Notes: generated by a model from the letters alone, not told the origin. DNA of 64,000 nucleotides from Batkoa obscura (GCA_030770535.1 JASVEC010000018.1:992001-1056000), one strand, 5' to 3'; shown: positions 11,240 to 22,431, numbered from the stretch's first letter. Made by a program: numbers and translations.

Positions 11240-12310
11240 ATATTCTCTTATATTCTTATTAAGTACAATAGTTAAAATATAAAGCCAATGATGGATATTT
11301 TATATACTAATCAAAAACATAAAAAAGCTACTATCAAATAAAATACATAAAATCTATAACCAAAATTACATATCATTATGTGACCTTTAAAAAAAAAGAT
11401 ATTATATTGTAAGTTTTTATCGAAAAAATCGATTATTAAATATAAACATTTTAACTAATAAGATTAAAATATAGCCTTTAAACAACAGACCCTTTTTGAA
11501 TAAAGTTAAAATATATAAAATGAGTTGTCTCACCATGATTTGAAAACGATAAATATTATATTATACTGAAATTGCAAAATTTTATTAAGCTAAAATACAC
11601 AAAATTTGAAAACAATTAATTCATAGTAAACACTTTATTTCAAATATTAGTTAATAATAATTTTGGTCCTATTTATGACTAAATGTTGAGGAGTTTGGAG
11701 CAAGGAAGAATAAAATCATGTGTAAGTGTTTTCAAGTTAGATTAAGATAAAAATAAGATAGCTATATGAAAATAACTTTATCAATATAAACAAAGTCAGA
11801 GATCGGGGGCTATAACATAATATATCTTCTTGGTACACCAATAGTTTACTATTAGAGCTTTAGCTGATTGGGATTTGGTTTAATTTAAAAAATTCAAGTT
11901 TGCAAAATCCTACTCTTTTCATTAATTAACATTAAATCAGACTCAGTTTTTATCTGGTAAGCTCAAGGTAAGCATAAGGTTATAAATGCGCTTTTTAAAA
12001 TGCTATTTCTTTTATAATTAAAGTTAATATTTTATAAAAATTCGTTGATTTTCACTGGTTAAAAACTGAGGTTAGTTATTTTTAAAATCTTGAAAAGAAC
12101 CCCAAAAGGGAAAGACTCTCCCCCTCCCCGATTTATTGTTAATAGTAGTGATTAAAAAATAGAAGGTAAAATTCAGGTCAAAGTAGCGTTTGGGACCCTT
12201 TTTAGGTGTAAAACGAGAGTAAAATAGAGTACTAAAACAGAATGTGATAGAGCTATCCAGACAGAGTTGCTAAAAGCTAAAATACTTGTAGCATAGTATT
12301 ATAATTATAT

Positions 12311-12406
12311 GGAGATGTATTTTTTCGTTTAACAATTTTGCTAACAATATTTCCACTTCAAATAGCGCTTAAAAGGTGGAGAAAGTGAAGCCAAAAAAAC
12401 ACCTTC
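12311..12406 (+). mobile_element. MITE copy M10
   Basis: GGAGATGTATTTTTTCGTTT to AACACCTTC, with ATAT on the left and GTAT on the right. The AAATAGCGCTT core is kept. Confidence 0.8.
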
Positions 12407-13464
12407 GTATATTATAAGTGGCTACGATTATATAAGAGATAGAGAGATTAATAGGCCTTCTATTTCTAATATTAAAAAGTTTAGAGGCCAGAAAAGAGAA
12501 GTAAATGTCATTTATAAAATAAGTTGACAAAATAACAGGGAGGGGGAAATAAAGTGAGAAGAGAGAGAGTGGTGGTTATTCTTCTCTTTTTTAGAGATTT
12601 TAGTAAATCATAAAACAAATATATCAAATTTAACCTATACTGCTTTAAAGTACAATATAAAAAGCATAAAAATGATTAATTCTGTCTTAAATTGAAATTC
12701 CTGGGAAAACAATAACATAAGATTTTTAAATAAACTGAGCAATATAAAAGATATAAAAGAGATCTGTAAATTTTAAAACAGAGTAAAAAGAATACTAATT
12801 AAGTTATAAATGTAATTGAAGTTTCTTATAACAATCTATCAAAGTAATATTAGCGGATATAATCTTTACTACTTTCGTTTTCAATTAAATTGACTGAAAA
12901 TAATAAAAACAGTAGATTTTTAAAATTGAGATCATTTTCCGTTGTTGTTCTAATTATTCCAAGAATCCTCAAAATATTCATAAGGATGAAGATGAAATCA
13001 GAAGGTTGAATTTTAAAACAAATTAATTCCTATTTAAATGCAGTCCAGTCGCAATTTAGATACCATTTAATTGTTTCAAAATCAAGCTAAAACTTTAAAT
13101 CAAGCTTGAATTTTGTCACTTATCAAATTACACTGCTCTTTATTTTTTGTTTTAATTATTTTTGAAAAGTAGACCTAAATCACAAATTCAAAGTGGAGTA
13201 GATTTGTATTTATACTACATAAAAAACTAACAGGAAACTTAATAGTAGTTAATTGAAATGTTAATTTTGAGTTCAAATGGTTATTATCAAATATACAAAT
13301 AAATCAAAAATTTCCTCCTAAGCCTAAATTAAGACAAGGATTCCAAATTCACCTTTCAAAATTCTAACAAGCTATTAAAAATCTCATTTAATCGATAACG
13401 CCAATAACATTTTTAATTAGTAAAATATTGGAGTAATTTGAATTAAAAAGTGTTGATATAATAT

Positions 13465-15900
13465 GGGGTTGTCTGAATTAGTTTCATTATTTTATCCAAT
13501 TTTTGAATTTTATATTTTAAAACTTCGCTTAAAATCCTATAAAATCATATCTTTTATTAAAAAAAGTACCCGGAAACAGTTCTAAATCATTCTATTATAG
13601 CTCATATTGTAAGTTAGTTGAATTTCTACTAGATCTTAAATATTTATTTTTATAAAGTTTAATTCAGAAATATTTTATCAACTGCTTTATAACCAACATT
13701 GTATATTTATTATCAAATAAGTAAACTACTTTAATGTTATAATTACATTATCAATATATTGCCAAGTTAATAAATAGCTGCATGGGAGGGAGTGATTAGC
13801 CCCAAAACTATAATTAACCACCTCTATATAGTACAAGTAATAGTAGTTTTTACATGTTACAATTACTTGTTCTTTGAGTATTTATTAACTTAGCTATTAA
13901 TAACTTAAGTAATCTTAACATTTAATATATTTCTATCATTCAACAAACTACTTACTTGTTTAGTAAATATCGAAATTTTTAAATTCTCTGTTATCTTCGT
14001 AAGGTAAGCTGGGATCGATCTTTTAATTTTTCTATTTTCTATAGACTCTATAACTCTAATTGTAACTATATCGCTTTTTTTGATGTATCAGATACTGGAT
14101 AATAATGTAGTTTATTGTTATGTTTGATAAAGTGTAAATACTTCTTAATCCTTTGCATCTCTATTATTCTTTTTGTATTTTTGTTTCTTTTATACTTTTT
14201 AAAAATTATATCTGTTTTCCCATTATTAATAGTCGAGTTATTAATTTTATTATGCTCGCAAATAAAAGCCTCAAATCTTGAAATTAATTGATTGATATCT
14301 TCTATTTTACCTAACGCTTCAAAACTACTTTTCCATTTTGAAAGGTTTCCAAAATGTCCATCAACTATACTTTTTCCATGATGTTCAGCAAAAAAATTAA
14401 GATTAACATTCAAACTACTATTTATTTTATGAATTTCTTTAAACATATAGTGTAGAAACTCTTGGGATCTAAAATCATTTCCTGTATCTGCCCATATATT
14501 AATTTTTGTAAACTTTTTAAATAGAAGCTCTGTAGAGATCAAATTGATTAAACAATCTCCTGCATATGCTGAATCATGGTGATTCAATATTTCAGACAAA
14601 TAATCAAAGTAAACTTTGCCTATTGTTTTATCATCTTTTAAATATAATACACCAAAGCCTAATACTGATATAGCTTGTTTATTATAATGATCTAGATTTA
14701 TTGAATTTGGTCTTGTCCCTATTTCCATATTTTGTTTAAAATCTAAAACTATTATACAACTTTTGTTATTTAATTTTTTAATAGTTTCATTGTGTTTTTT
14801 TGAGATCAACACAGAATTTATGTAATTTGTATAATTTTTCTTCTTCGTTGAAAATTTCTTGTATCTCTGCTTTGCTTTTTGCTGTATTTATTTTATTTTC
14901 AAATAACTTTTTTCTAACTGTATACTGGGTACATATATTACATAGATCTGTTTTTCTTGCTGGATTTTTGAAATTACTTGGTATATATTTAAAGAACGTT
15001 GACCTAGCTACTGCTTTATTTCTTAGATCATTCAAATATTTACTATACATCATTCTTCTACTTTTATTTAATATATATATATTATCTGATGAATATTTAC
15101 TATCGTTATTTTTTTTATTAAATCTTGATGAAATAGTTGAATCATTTAGTAAATATTGTATGATAGTTTCAATTTGGTCATCTTTAATTTTTTTTGTATT
15201 TTTAATAATAGGTTGTAATGTTGATGTTTTATTATTATTACTTGCTTTTGAATAATCATATTGATTTCTGTTTATATTAAATCCAAAACTCTTACATTCA
15301 TCAAAAGAGTATACTGAAGCTATAGTTGATAATAACGCTACTTGTTGATTTTTGTTTCCTGTTTCCTGTTTCCTGTTTCCTGTTTCCCTCAAAGTACTAA
15401 TTTTATACATTGCTTGATTAAGTTTATTATTATTGATAGTAAACTTTGATAATATATCTTTTCTTTGCTTTGTTTTATTATAAAATTCCATAAACCTTGG
15501 GTTGTTATAAGTAGCTCTTAAGATTGATGTAAATGAATTACAATGTTTATATTGTGTACTCCTCCCTATTGTATTGAAGTTTAGTTATGAAAGTTTGCAT
15601 TTTATTTTTATTTCAACAAAAAATAAAGTCAAATAACTGTATTTATATAATTATGTATTTATATAATTATATAATCATATAGTTATATATTATATATCTG
15701 TTAAATATCTAACAGAACTAACATAAAATATATAGTTAGGAAAATTAGCTATTTAAGAAAAGGAAACAATTAAAATAAGTTTTAAATAGAGACATTTAAT
15801 TTTAGGCTTTTTAGATTTAACCGTTATATTGGACACAAACTTAAAATTTTAATTTTGAATTAATTTCTAAGTAGATTCTGAAACCAATTAGGACAGCCCC
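13465..15900 (-). mobile_element. Sola-like DNA transposon copy D (2436 bp, best full-length copy)
   Basis: Reverse copy from GGGGTTGTCTGAATTAG to AGGACAGCCCC with a perfect ATAT duplication (13461-13464 and 15901-15904). All parts are present: terminal repeats, leader, transposase region, and a 550-bp 3' noncoding block with nested inverted repeats. It is the best reference for the family here. It abuts fragment E on the right. Confidence 0.9.
14066..15491 (-). pseudogene. Transposase gene of copy D (two overlapping frames)
   Basis: The 5' frame (15491-14787) encodes MEFYNKTKQRKD, the RETGNRKQETG minisatellite segment and the CNICTQY motif. The 3' frame (14812-14066) encodes VLDFKQNMEIG, WADTGNDFRS, FFAEHHGKSIVDGHFG and the tail ending DTSKKAI. 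Small losses near 14800 separate them, and a deletion near 15575 removes part of the normal N-terminus. The catalytic half is otherwise undamaged. The acidic motifs lie in the order and spacing of a DDE-type transposase. Confidence 0.75.
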
Positions 15901-15904
15901 ATAT

Positions 15905-16207
15905 TAATAATGTAATTATAACATTAAAGTAGTTTACTTATTTGATAATAAATATACAATGTTAGTTATAAAGCAGTTGATAATAAATATTTCTCAATAA
16001 AGTTTCATAAGAATGTGTGTATTTAAGATCTAGTAGAAATTCAACTAACTTACAATATGAGCTATAATAGAATGATTTAGAACTGTTTCCGGGTACTTTT
16101 TTTAATAAAAGATGTGATTTTATAGAATTTTAAGCAAAGTTTTTAAAATACAAAACTTTTCAAAAATTGGATAAAATAATGAAACTGAAACTAATCCAGA
16201 CAACCCC
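15905..16207 (+). mobile_element. Transposon 3' end fragment E
   Basis: Only the last 300 bp of a plus-strand copy, ending AATCCAGACAACCCC. It matches the 3' end of copy F closely, so it is recent. Its left part is missing. Copy D ends at the ATAT where this fragment begins. Confidence 0.8.
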
Positions 16208-16286
16208 ATATAGTAATTTCAATTTGCTGTTTTTTTTGTATTTTTAATAATAAGTTGTAATGTTGATATTTTACTACTATTATTAC

Positions 16287-16751
16287 TGTGAAAATATCGC
16301 TTTGTCAGTCCCATGGTTAATTATAGCATAGCAATCGCCTAAGCTGTTGTGTTCTCGAGTTCAGAGGAAATCAATCCCATGTTCTTATTTTGATTTGTTA
16401 TGAGAATTTCCAGCTCCATCCAAAAGAATATTATCTTCTCATTTTGATATTTATACTTTTCAGAGTATAAAAGAGTTTACAGAGTATAATAGTTCGAGGC
16501 TTTTTAACTGAATTAATCCCTGATATCTCGTATACTTAGTAAAGCCACTAAATCTTTTTGATAATATCTCATATAGATTTTACATTAGTATTATCTATTC
16601 TATCTGTCTTACATAGCTTGTAACCTATTACGTGCTATTCCTCATAATCCAAGTCTATCTTAGTCACATAAACTAAGACCTTTCGACTTATAGTGTAGTC
16701 AACCTAGCAATAGCTGTTCTTGACTCCAAACCCTGAGTATCAGATTTCACA
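16287..16751. mobile_element. Fossil solo LTR-like element S1 (465 bp)
   Basis: Starts TGTGAAAATATCG and ends GATTTCACA, so it has TG...CA ends. It is bracketed by a 5-bp near-duplication (ATTAC and ACTAC). The same unit recurs in opposite orientation as S2 and S3. No internal gag or pol is seen. A solo LTR of an unidentified retrotransposon is the simplest reading, looking moderately old. Confidence 0.6.
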
Positions 16752-16776
16752 ACTACTTATTTTTGAATAAGCATAT

Positions 16777-16874
16777 GGGAGTGTTTTTTTTGACTTCATT
16801 ATTTTTCCCATTTTTAAGCGCTATTTAGGTGGAAAAATTATTAGTAAAATTCTTAAACACAAAAATACAGCCCC
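16777..16874 (-). mobile_element. MITE copy M11 inside relic R2
   Basis: GGGAGTGTTTTTTTTGACTT to ACAGCCCC with ATAT on both sides. Confidence 0.85.
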
Positions 16875-17223
16875 ATATTGATTTATGTTTGTATTAAACC
16901 CAAAACTTTTACATTGATCAAAAGAATATACAAAAATATAATTAATAATGGTATTACTTACTGATTTTTGTTTCCCCGTTTCCTTTAAACCACTAAGCTT
17001 ACAATAATTAATAGTAAACTTTAATGATTTTTATTGTTGTTACAAAATTCATAAATTCTGCGTTATTATAAATATTTAAAATTTAGCAATAAATTATGAT
17101 ATTTATAAGCATGTCTTTTATTATATCGAAATTTTAAAAAATTCCGTTTCGAAGTCTAGTTACCAAAGCTTGGCATTTTGTAGATATGTTTTGATAAAAA
17201 ACAAAATCAAATAGCTTATATAT

Positions 17224-17324
17224 GGGGATGTATTTTTATTTTTGTGTTTGAGAATTTTACAATCTTTCTACTCAAATAGCGCTTAAAAAATGGAAAAAAT
17301 AATGAAGTCAAAAAAGACACTCCC
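17224..17324 (+). mobile_element. MITE copy M12
   Basis: GGGGATGTATTTTTATTTTT to GACACTCCC with ATAT on both sides. It lies where relic R2 ends. Confidence 0.85.
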
Positions 17325-17401
17325 ATATTATACATCGATTAAACATTTAATAAATAAAATAATCAAAACAAGTTTTTTAGGTTAAATTTGATTAACCATA
17401 T

Positions 17402-17496
17402 GGGGATGTGTTTTTGTGAGAATTTTACTAACAAATTTTCTGCTCAAATGGCGCTTAAAAGGTGGAAAAAGTAATGAAACCAAAAAAAACATCTCC
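17402..17496 (+). mobile_element. MITE copy M13a (left arm of palindrome)
   Basis: GGGGATGTGTTTTTGTGAG to AACATCTCC. The core reads AAATGGCGCTT instead of the usual AAATAGCGCTT, a variant shared with M13b. Confidence 0.85.
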
Positions 17497-17500
17497 ATAT

Positions 17501-17593
17501 GGGAGTGTTTTTTTAACTTCATTACTTTTTCCTTTTTTAAGCGCCATTTGAGCAGAAAATTTGTTAGTAAAATTCTCACAAAAACACATCCCC
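17501..17593 (-). mobile_element. MITE copy M13b (right arm of palindrome)
   Basis: GGGAGTGTTTTTTTAACTTC to CACATCCCC. It shares the AAGCGCCATTTGAGC core variant with M13a. Confidence 0.85.
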
Positions 17594-17639
17594 ATATGGT
17601 TAATCAAATTTAACCTAAAAAACTTAATCTGGACACCTT

Positions 17640-18320
17640 CATATGTTATTTATTTACTTTTAATGAAGTTTTTTGTTACTTTAATATTAATAACATAAAC
17701 AGTTTGTAATATATTAATTTGAATTTATAGTAACCATTTAAAATCCCTGTTAAGTTTTAAATATTAATAAAAATGGTTAAATTTTAATATTTAATAGATG
17801 CATATTATATTTTATTTTAGAAATTTTCTTTAATAAGAAAGTATTCTTTGATCAATTGCTCAATTTTAGGTAATAATAATCCAAATCTTTGAATATAACC
17901 TTTATTGCTTTTTTTATATAGTAAGCTTTATTTTATAATCCAACTTTGAGTATTCTATACTTATTTTGAAGTTCATTAAACTTTTGCTATTAGAATAATA
18001 AGCTTTTTTGAAGTTTTATATAAATCTCTTGCGCATACATGTTATACTTTTTATATTTGTTTGAGTTATATGGGTTTTATCAGTACTAATATATATTTAA
18101 TTTAATGTAAATCTGAGTTGTGAATGATCATAAAAAATTATATATATCATTTTAAGTTGAAATAAAGTATGCTTGTATAAGAAAAACTTTGTTAATATAA
18201 AATAAAGCCTAGGGGGGAAAGTTAGTGGTACTTAATGTATACAAAAGCCAACTAAAGGGCTCCTGAAACTACAGGTTGATTTTAAAACCAAACCAGTTGC
18301 ATTTTGAATAAACTAATTGG
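17640..18320. other. A+T-rich stretch without a gene
   Basis: No reading frame or named repeat is supported. Fragments such as GAAGTTCATTAAAC may be old transposase remains, but I could not align them. Confidence 0.4.
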
Positions 18321-18326
18321 GGATAT

Positions 18327-18423
18327 GGGAATGTTTTTTTTGACTTCATTATTTTTTCCGTTTTTAAGCGCTATTTACGTGGAAAATCATTAGTAAAATT
18401 CTTAAACACAAAAATACATCCCC
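18327..18423 (-). mobile_element. MITE copy M14
   Basis: GGGAATGTTTTTTTTGACTT to ACATCCCC. ATAT on the left, ATTT on the right. Confidence 0.8.
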
Positions 18424-18696
18424 ATTTGTTTTATGTTTTAGAAATTTCTTAAATATACAATATAAAAACTCTTGAGATTTGAAACAATTTCCTGGTATTT
18501 ATCCGTTATATTAATTTTGTAAACTTTTTAATAAAAGCTTTCTAAATACTAGGATCAACTAAACAGTTTCCTCTAGGTATGGTAAAACATAATCTAATAC
18601 TCCAAATAAGTAATCAAAAAACACTTTAGTGTTATGCCCATGTGAAATCTTTCATATTTGGTAAAATAATTTAGCTACAAGTTTTTAATAAGATAT

Positions 18697-18793
18697 GAAG
18701 ATGTATGTATTTGTGTTTAAGAATTTTACTAATGATTTTTCCGCTCAATAACGCTTAAAAATAGGAAAAGTGATGAAGCTAAAAAACATCCTC
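18697..18793 (+). mobile_element. MITE copy M15
   Basis: GAAGATGTATGTATTTGTG to AACATCCTC. ATAT on the left, ATAA on the right. Confidence 0.75.
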
Positions 18794-18999
18794 ATAATTT
18801 AAAATTTACTAAATCTAGCTTTTTTTACTTCCATACTTAAAGTTTGAAATTGCTGTGTGATATTATATAATTATTTGATAACTTTATCAAATATGTTTCT
18901 TGATTATTAATATAAAATTTATATGGCTTCTTTTATTAAAAGGATCTTTTTCTATTTTGTTTTTTATTATTGTATATTTCATTTTTAAATAACTTTTTG

Positions 19000-19107
19000 A
19001 TAGTGTTTTTTGGCTTTCTTCACTTTTTCCGTTTTTTAAGAGCGCTATTTGAGTGGAAAAATTACTAGTAAAACTCCTAAAACACAAAGATGCCATCCCT
19101 CCCCCTC
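19000..19107 (-). mobile_element. MITE copy M16
   Basis: ATAGTGTTTTTTGGCTTTC to CCATCCCTCCCCCTC. The core AAGAGCGCTATTTGAGTGG carries two extra bases. Confidence 0.7.
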
Positions 19108-19441
19108 ATATCTATCCTTGTTTCATTATAAAGTTCCATAACCTTCGTGTTATCATGAACAGTTGCTAAAATCAATACAAATAAATTATAATATTTATAT
19201 AGCATGTTTTTATATTATATCGAAATTTTAGTTATGAAAGCTTGTATTTTGTATATATTTTAATAAAAAATAAATTTAGGTAACTACTATATATTTATAT
19301 ATTATATATCCATTGAATATTTAATAAAAATAATACAAAATATAATTTTTTTAATTATTTGAAAAAATAACAATTAAAACAAGGTCTTAAAATTAGATGA
19401 AAAAATTTAATTTTAAGCTTTTTAAATTTAACTGATCATAT

Positions 19442-20865
19442 GGGGCTGTCCTAATTGGTTTCAGAGTTTACTTAGAAGTTAATCCAGATTTTAAATTTTA
19501 AAATTTGTCTTTAATGTGACGGTTAAATCTAAAAAGCTAAAATTAAATCTCTCTATTTAAAGCTTATTTTAATTGTTTCTTTTTCTTAAATAGTTGGCTT
19601 TCCTAACTATATGTTTTATGTTAGTTCTGTTAGATATTTAACAGATATATAATATATAACTATATGGTTATATAATAATATATATACACTTATCTGACTT
19701 TATTTTTTGTTGGAATAGAAATAAAAATAAAATGCAAACTTTCATTAACTAAACTTTCAAATGGAATTTTTGAAAATTTAATATAATAGGGAGGAGTACA
19801 CAATATAAACATTGTAATTCATTTACATCAATTTTAAAAACTATTTATAACAACCCAAGGTTTATGGAATTTTATGATACAATAAAACAAAGAAAAGATA
19901 TATTATTAAAGTTTACTATTAATATAATAAACTTAATCAACCAATGTGTAAAATCAATGCTTTTAAGGGAAACAGAAAATAATAATCAACAAGTGGCGTT
20001 ATTATTAACTATAGCTTCAGTATATCATTTTGATGAATGTAAGAGTTTTGAATTTAATATAAATAGAAATCAATATGATTATTCAAAAATAAGTAATAAT
20101 AGTAATAAAATATTAACATTACAACCTATTACCAAAAATACAAAAAGAATAATAGAGATGCAAAGGATTAAGAAGTATTTACACTTTATCAAACATAACA
20201 ATAAACTACATTATTATCCAGTATCTGATACATCAAAAAAAGCGATATAGTTACAATTAGAGTTATAGAGTCTATAGAAAATAGAAAAATTAAAAGATCG
20301 ATCCCAGCTTACCTTACGAAGATAACAGAGAATTTAAAAATTTCGATATTTACTAAACAAGTAAGTAGTTTGTTGAATGATAGAAATATATTAAATGTTA
20401 AGATTACTTAAGTTATTAATAGCTAAGTTAATAAATACTCAAAGAACAAGTAATTGTAACATGTAAAAACTACTATTACTTGTACTATATAGAGGTGGTT
20501 AATTATAGTTTTGGGGCTAATCACTCCCTCCCATGCAGCTATTTATTAACTTGGCAATATATTGATAATGTAATTATAACATTAAAGTAGTTTACTTATT
20601 TGATAATAAATATACAATGTTGGTTATAAAGCAGTTGATAATAAATATTTCTCAATAAAGTTTCATAAGAATGTGTGTATTTAAGATCTAGTAGAAATTC
20701 AACTAACTTACAATATGAGCTATAATAGAATGATTTAGAACTGTTTCCGGGTACTTTTTTTAATAAAAGATATGATTTTATAGAATTTTAAGCAAAGTTT
20801 TTAAAATACAAAACTTTTCAAAAATTGGATAAAATAATGAAACTGAAACTAATCCAGACAACCCC
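19442..20865 (+). mobile_element. Deletion-derivative transposon copy F (1.4 kb)
   Basis: GGGGCTGTCCTAATTGG to CCAGACAACCCC with ATAT on the left and ATGT on the right. Same internal deletion as copy C and almost the same sequence throughout. The 3' end matches fragment E. It has the look of a recent non-autonomous burst. Confidence 0.9.
19864..20250 (+). CDS. 128-aa internally deleted transposase product (copy F)
   Basis: Encodes exactly the protein of copy C: start MEFYDTIKQRKD, fusion at KNTK, end DTSKKAI. It has no catalytic residues. Identity of the frame in two separated copies reflects recent duplication and does not by itself prove selection. Confidence 0.5.
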   Translation: MEFYDTIKQRKDILLKFTINIINLINQCVKSMLLRETENNNQQVALLLTIASVYHFDECKSFEFNINRNQYDYSKISNNSNKILTLQPITKNTKRIIEMQRIKKYLHFIKHNNKLHYYPVSDTSKKAI

Positions 20866-20926
20866 ATGTAGTTCTTAAAAATCTTTTAATTTTTTTATGC
20901 AATATATTTATAAGGATATCTGATAT

Positions 20927-21024
20927 AGGAGTGTCTTTTTGATTTTATTATTTTTTCCATTTTTTAAGTGCTATTTAAGCGGAAAATTTGTTAGTAGGAT
21001 TCTTAAATACAAAAATATATCCCC
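20927..21024 (-). mobile_element. MITE copy M17
   Basis: AGGAGTGTCTTTTTGATTTT to ATATCCCC with ATAT on both sides. Confidence 0.8.
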
Positions 21025-21054
21025 ATATATTATTATTTAATTGCTATTATTCCT

Positions 21055-21617
21055 AATATTTTTTTTAGCTTTATTACTTTTTTTGTCTTTTGAGCACTAT
21101 TATGAAATCTTGTTACTCAATGGGGTTGGAGTCAAAAGCAGTTTTCTTGCTTGATTAATTAGTCTTAGTTGAAAGGTTTTAGTTTGTGTAACTAACATAG
21201 AATTGAATTATGAAGAATAGCATGTAATGGGTTACAGACTATGTAAGACAAATGGAATAGACAACACTAATATAAAATTTACATAAGATGCTATATGAAA
21301 GATTCAGTAGCTTTATTAAAGGTACAATACAAGGGATAATTCAGTTAAAGGGTCTCAAGTTATTATATTAAAGAATCTCTTTTATACTTCAACAAGTATG
21401 GACATCAGATCGAGAAGATAATATTCTTCGTGACGTGAAGTTAGTAATTTTCTCAGAAAATCAAGATAAAGGGATTTTGAATTGATTGTGTCTAAACTCG
21501 GGAACACGATGACTTGATTGATTATTATATTATGTTGTAACCAACCATAGAGCTGACAAAGCGATATTTCATACTATTTAAGCAAAAAAATTTTAAATAT
21601 AGAAATATACCCCCTCC
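21055..21617 (-). mobile_element. MITE copy M18 split by solo LTR S2
   Basis: The left half (TTTTAGCTTTATTACTTTTT to GAGCACTAT) ends at 21100. The right half (ACTATTTAAGC to ATACCCC) resumes at 21573. The intervening 472 bp are LTR S2. The ACTAT at the split is part of the MITE core and is duplicated by the LTR insertion. Confidence 0.75.
21101..21572. mobile_element. Fossil solo LTR-like element S2 (472 bp)
   Basis: Same family as S1 and S3. The start TATGAAATC and end GATATTTCAT correspond to the TG...CA ends of S1. It is flanked by ACTAT on both sides, a 5-bp target duplication, and sits inside MITE M18, so it is younger than that MITE. No internal domain remains. Confidence 0.65.
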
Positions 21618-21706
21618 TATATAACAAAGTTAGTGTTTTGCTTTTTATCAAATAATTTTTTAGTATAATAGCTATGTTTTAGTTTCATAATTACTATAGT
21701 AAATAC

Positions 21707-21805
21707 GGGGATGTTCTTTTTGGCTTCATTACTTTTTCCATCCTTTAAGCACTATTTGAGTGGAAATTTTATTAGTAAAATTGTTAAACATAAAAATACA
21801 TCCCC
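21707..21805 (-). mobile_element. MITE copy M19
   Basis: GGGGATGTTCTTTTTGGCTT to ACATCCCC. ATAT follows on the right. Confidence 0.85.
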
Positions 21806-21898
21806 ATATTGTTTTTATAACATGTTTTTACTTCGATAAAACTTATAATTTAATAGTTTTCAGTAACTATCTTTTCCTGTTTTAGATAAGACTATATT

Positions 21899-21995
21899 GG
21901 GGATGTTTTTTTGTTTTCATTACTTTTTCTATTTTTAAGCGCTATTTGAGTAGAAAAATTGCTAGTAAAACTTTTGAGCAAAAAAAGACATCCCT
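21899..21995 (-). mobile_element. MITE copy M20
   Basis: GGGGATGTTTTTTTGTTTTC to GACATCCCT, followed by ATAT. Confidence 0.8.
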
Positions 21996-22077
21996 ATATA
22001 TTTTTATATTTCAAAGAAAAATTAAAGTTAAAATATCAACTATTATACACTATACTTACTTTTATTTAATTCAACAT

Positions 22078-22175
22078 GGGGATATTTTTTTTCGTTTAAG
22101 GATTTTGTTGATAGTCTTTCCAACTCAAATAGCGCTTAGAAATGGAAAAAGTAATCAAGGCAAAAAAAACTACCT
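22078..22175 (+). mobile_element. MITE copy M21
   Basis: GGGGATATTTTTTTTCGTTT on the left. The right end (AAAAAAACTACC) is decayed. Confidence 0.7.
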
Positions 22176-22333
22176 TTTTTCCTGACCACCAAATTTTATG
22201 ATAGCTTATTTCATTATATAGCTTATTTCATTATATAGCTTATTTAAATATTTAAACATTTTTAGTTTAATAAATGACAATAAGTTAAAAAAGTTTTTTT
22301 CATATTTGAAAAAAAATTATACCAAGCTATATT

Positions 22334-22431
22334 GGGGATGTATTTTTTTGTTTAAGAATTTTACTAACAGTTTTCCCACTCAAATAGTGATTAAAAAAGG
22401 GAAAAATAATGAAACCAAAAAAAACAGCCCC
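22334..22431 (+). mobile_element. MITE copy M22
   Basis: GGGGATGTATTTTTTTGTTT to AACAGCCCC. Flanks TATT and ATTA. Confidence 0.85.

Larger units (their letters stand above)
8185..13460. other. Gene-free A+T-rich stretch with scattered MITEs
   Basis: I see no credible coding region, RNA gene or transposase homology in these 5.3 kb apart from MITEs M6-M10. The sequence is low-complexity A+T-rich with stops in all frames. It is probably old decayed insertions and intergenic DNA. Confidence 0.6.
16208..17222 (-). mobile_element. Older transposon relic R2, host to an LTR and MITE M11
   Basis: Diverged reverse copy. Recognisable pieces are 16208-16286 (TTTTTGTATTTTTAATAATA), 16752-16776, 16875-17000 (TTGATTTATG to TTTCCCCGTTTCC) and 17040-17220 (end of the N-terminal coding part and leader). 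The solo LTR at 16287-16751 and MITE M11 interrupt it. Confidence 0.65.
17370..17625. repeat. 256-bp near-perfect palindrome made of two MITEs and flanks
   Basis: The left arm 17370-17498 and right arm 17499-17625 are inverted copies centred on CTCCATATGGGAG. Each arm holds one MITE (M13a or M13b). Each also has 30 bp of unique flank: AAGTTTTTTAGGTTAAATTT on the left matches the complement on the right. Because unique flank is duplicated too, this is an inverted duplication of a locus and not just two insertions. Confidence 0.9.
18424..19437 (-). mobile_element. Older transposon relic R3, host to MITEs M15 and M16
   Basis: Diverged reverse copy. 18440-18660 matches the transposase segment around WADTGND and the preceding region. 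19110-19430 matches the start of the coding region and leader (CATTATAAAGTTCCATAACC and following). Copy F inserted just at its right edge. Confidence 0.65.

Noticed and set aside
14800-15255. 151-aa hydrophobic plus-strand frame (and its copies at 2119 and 3161)
   Set aside because: It is the antisense of the transposase gene; it recurs only because the transposon recurs.
16287-16751. Reading S1-S3 as DNA transposons because TGTGAAAT and ATTTCACA are inverted at the ends
   Set aside because: The inverted match is only about 8 bp, and the 5-bp duplication with TG...CA ends fits solo LTRs better. Not fully excluded.
17382-17613. Two 65-aa frames on opposite strands with almost the same protein sequence
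   Set aside because: They are the two arms of the MITE palindrome translated, not genes.
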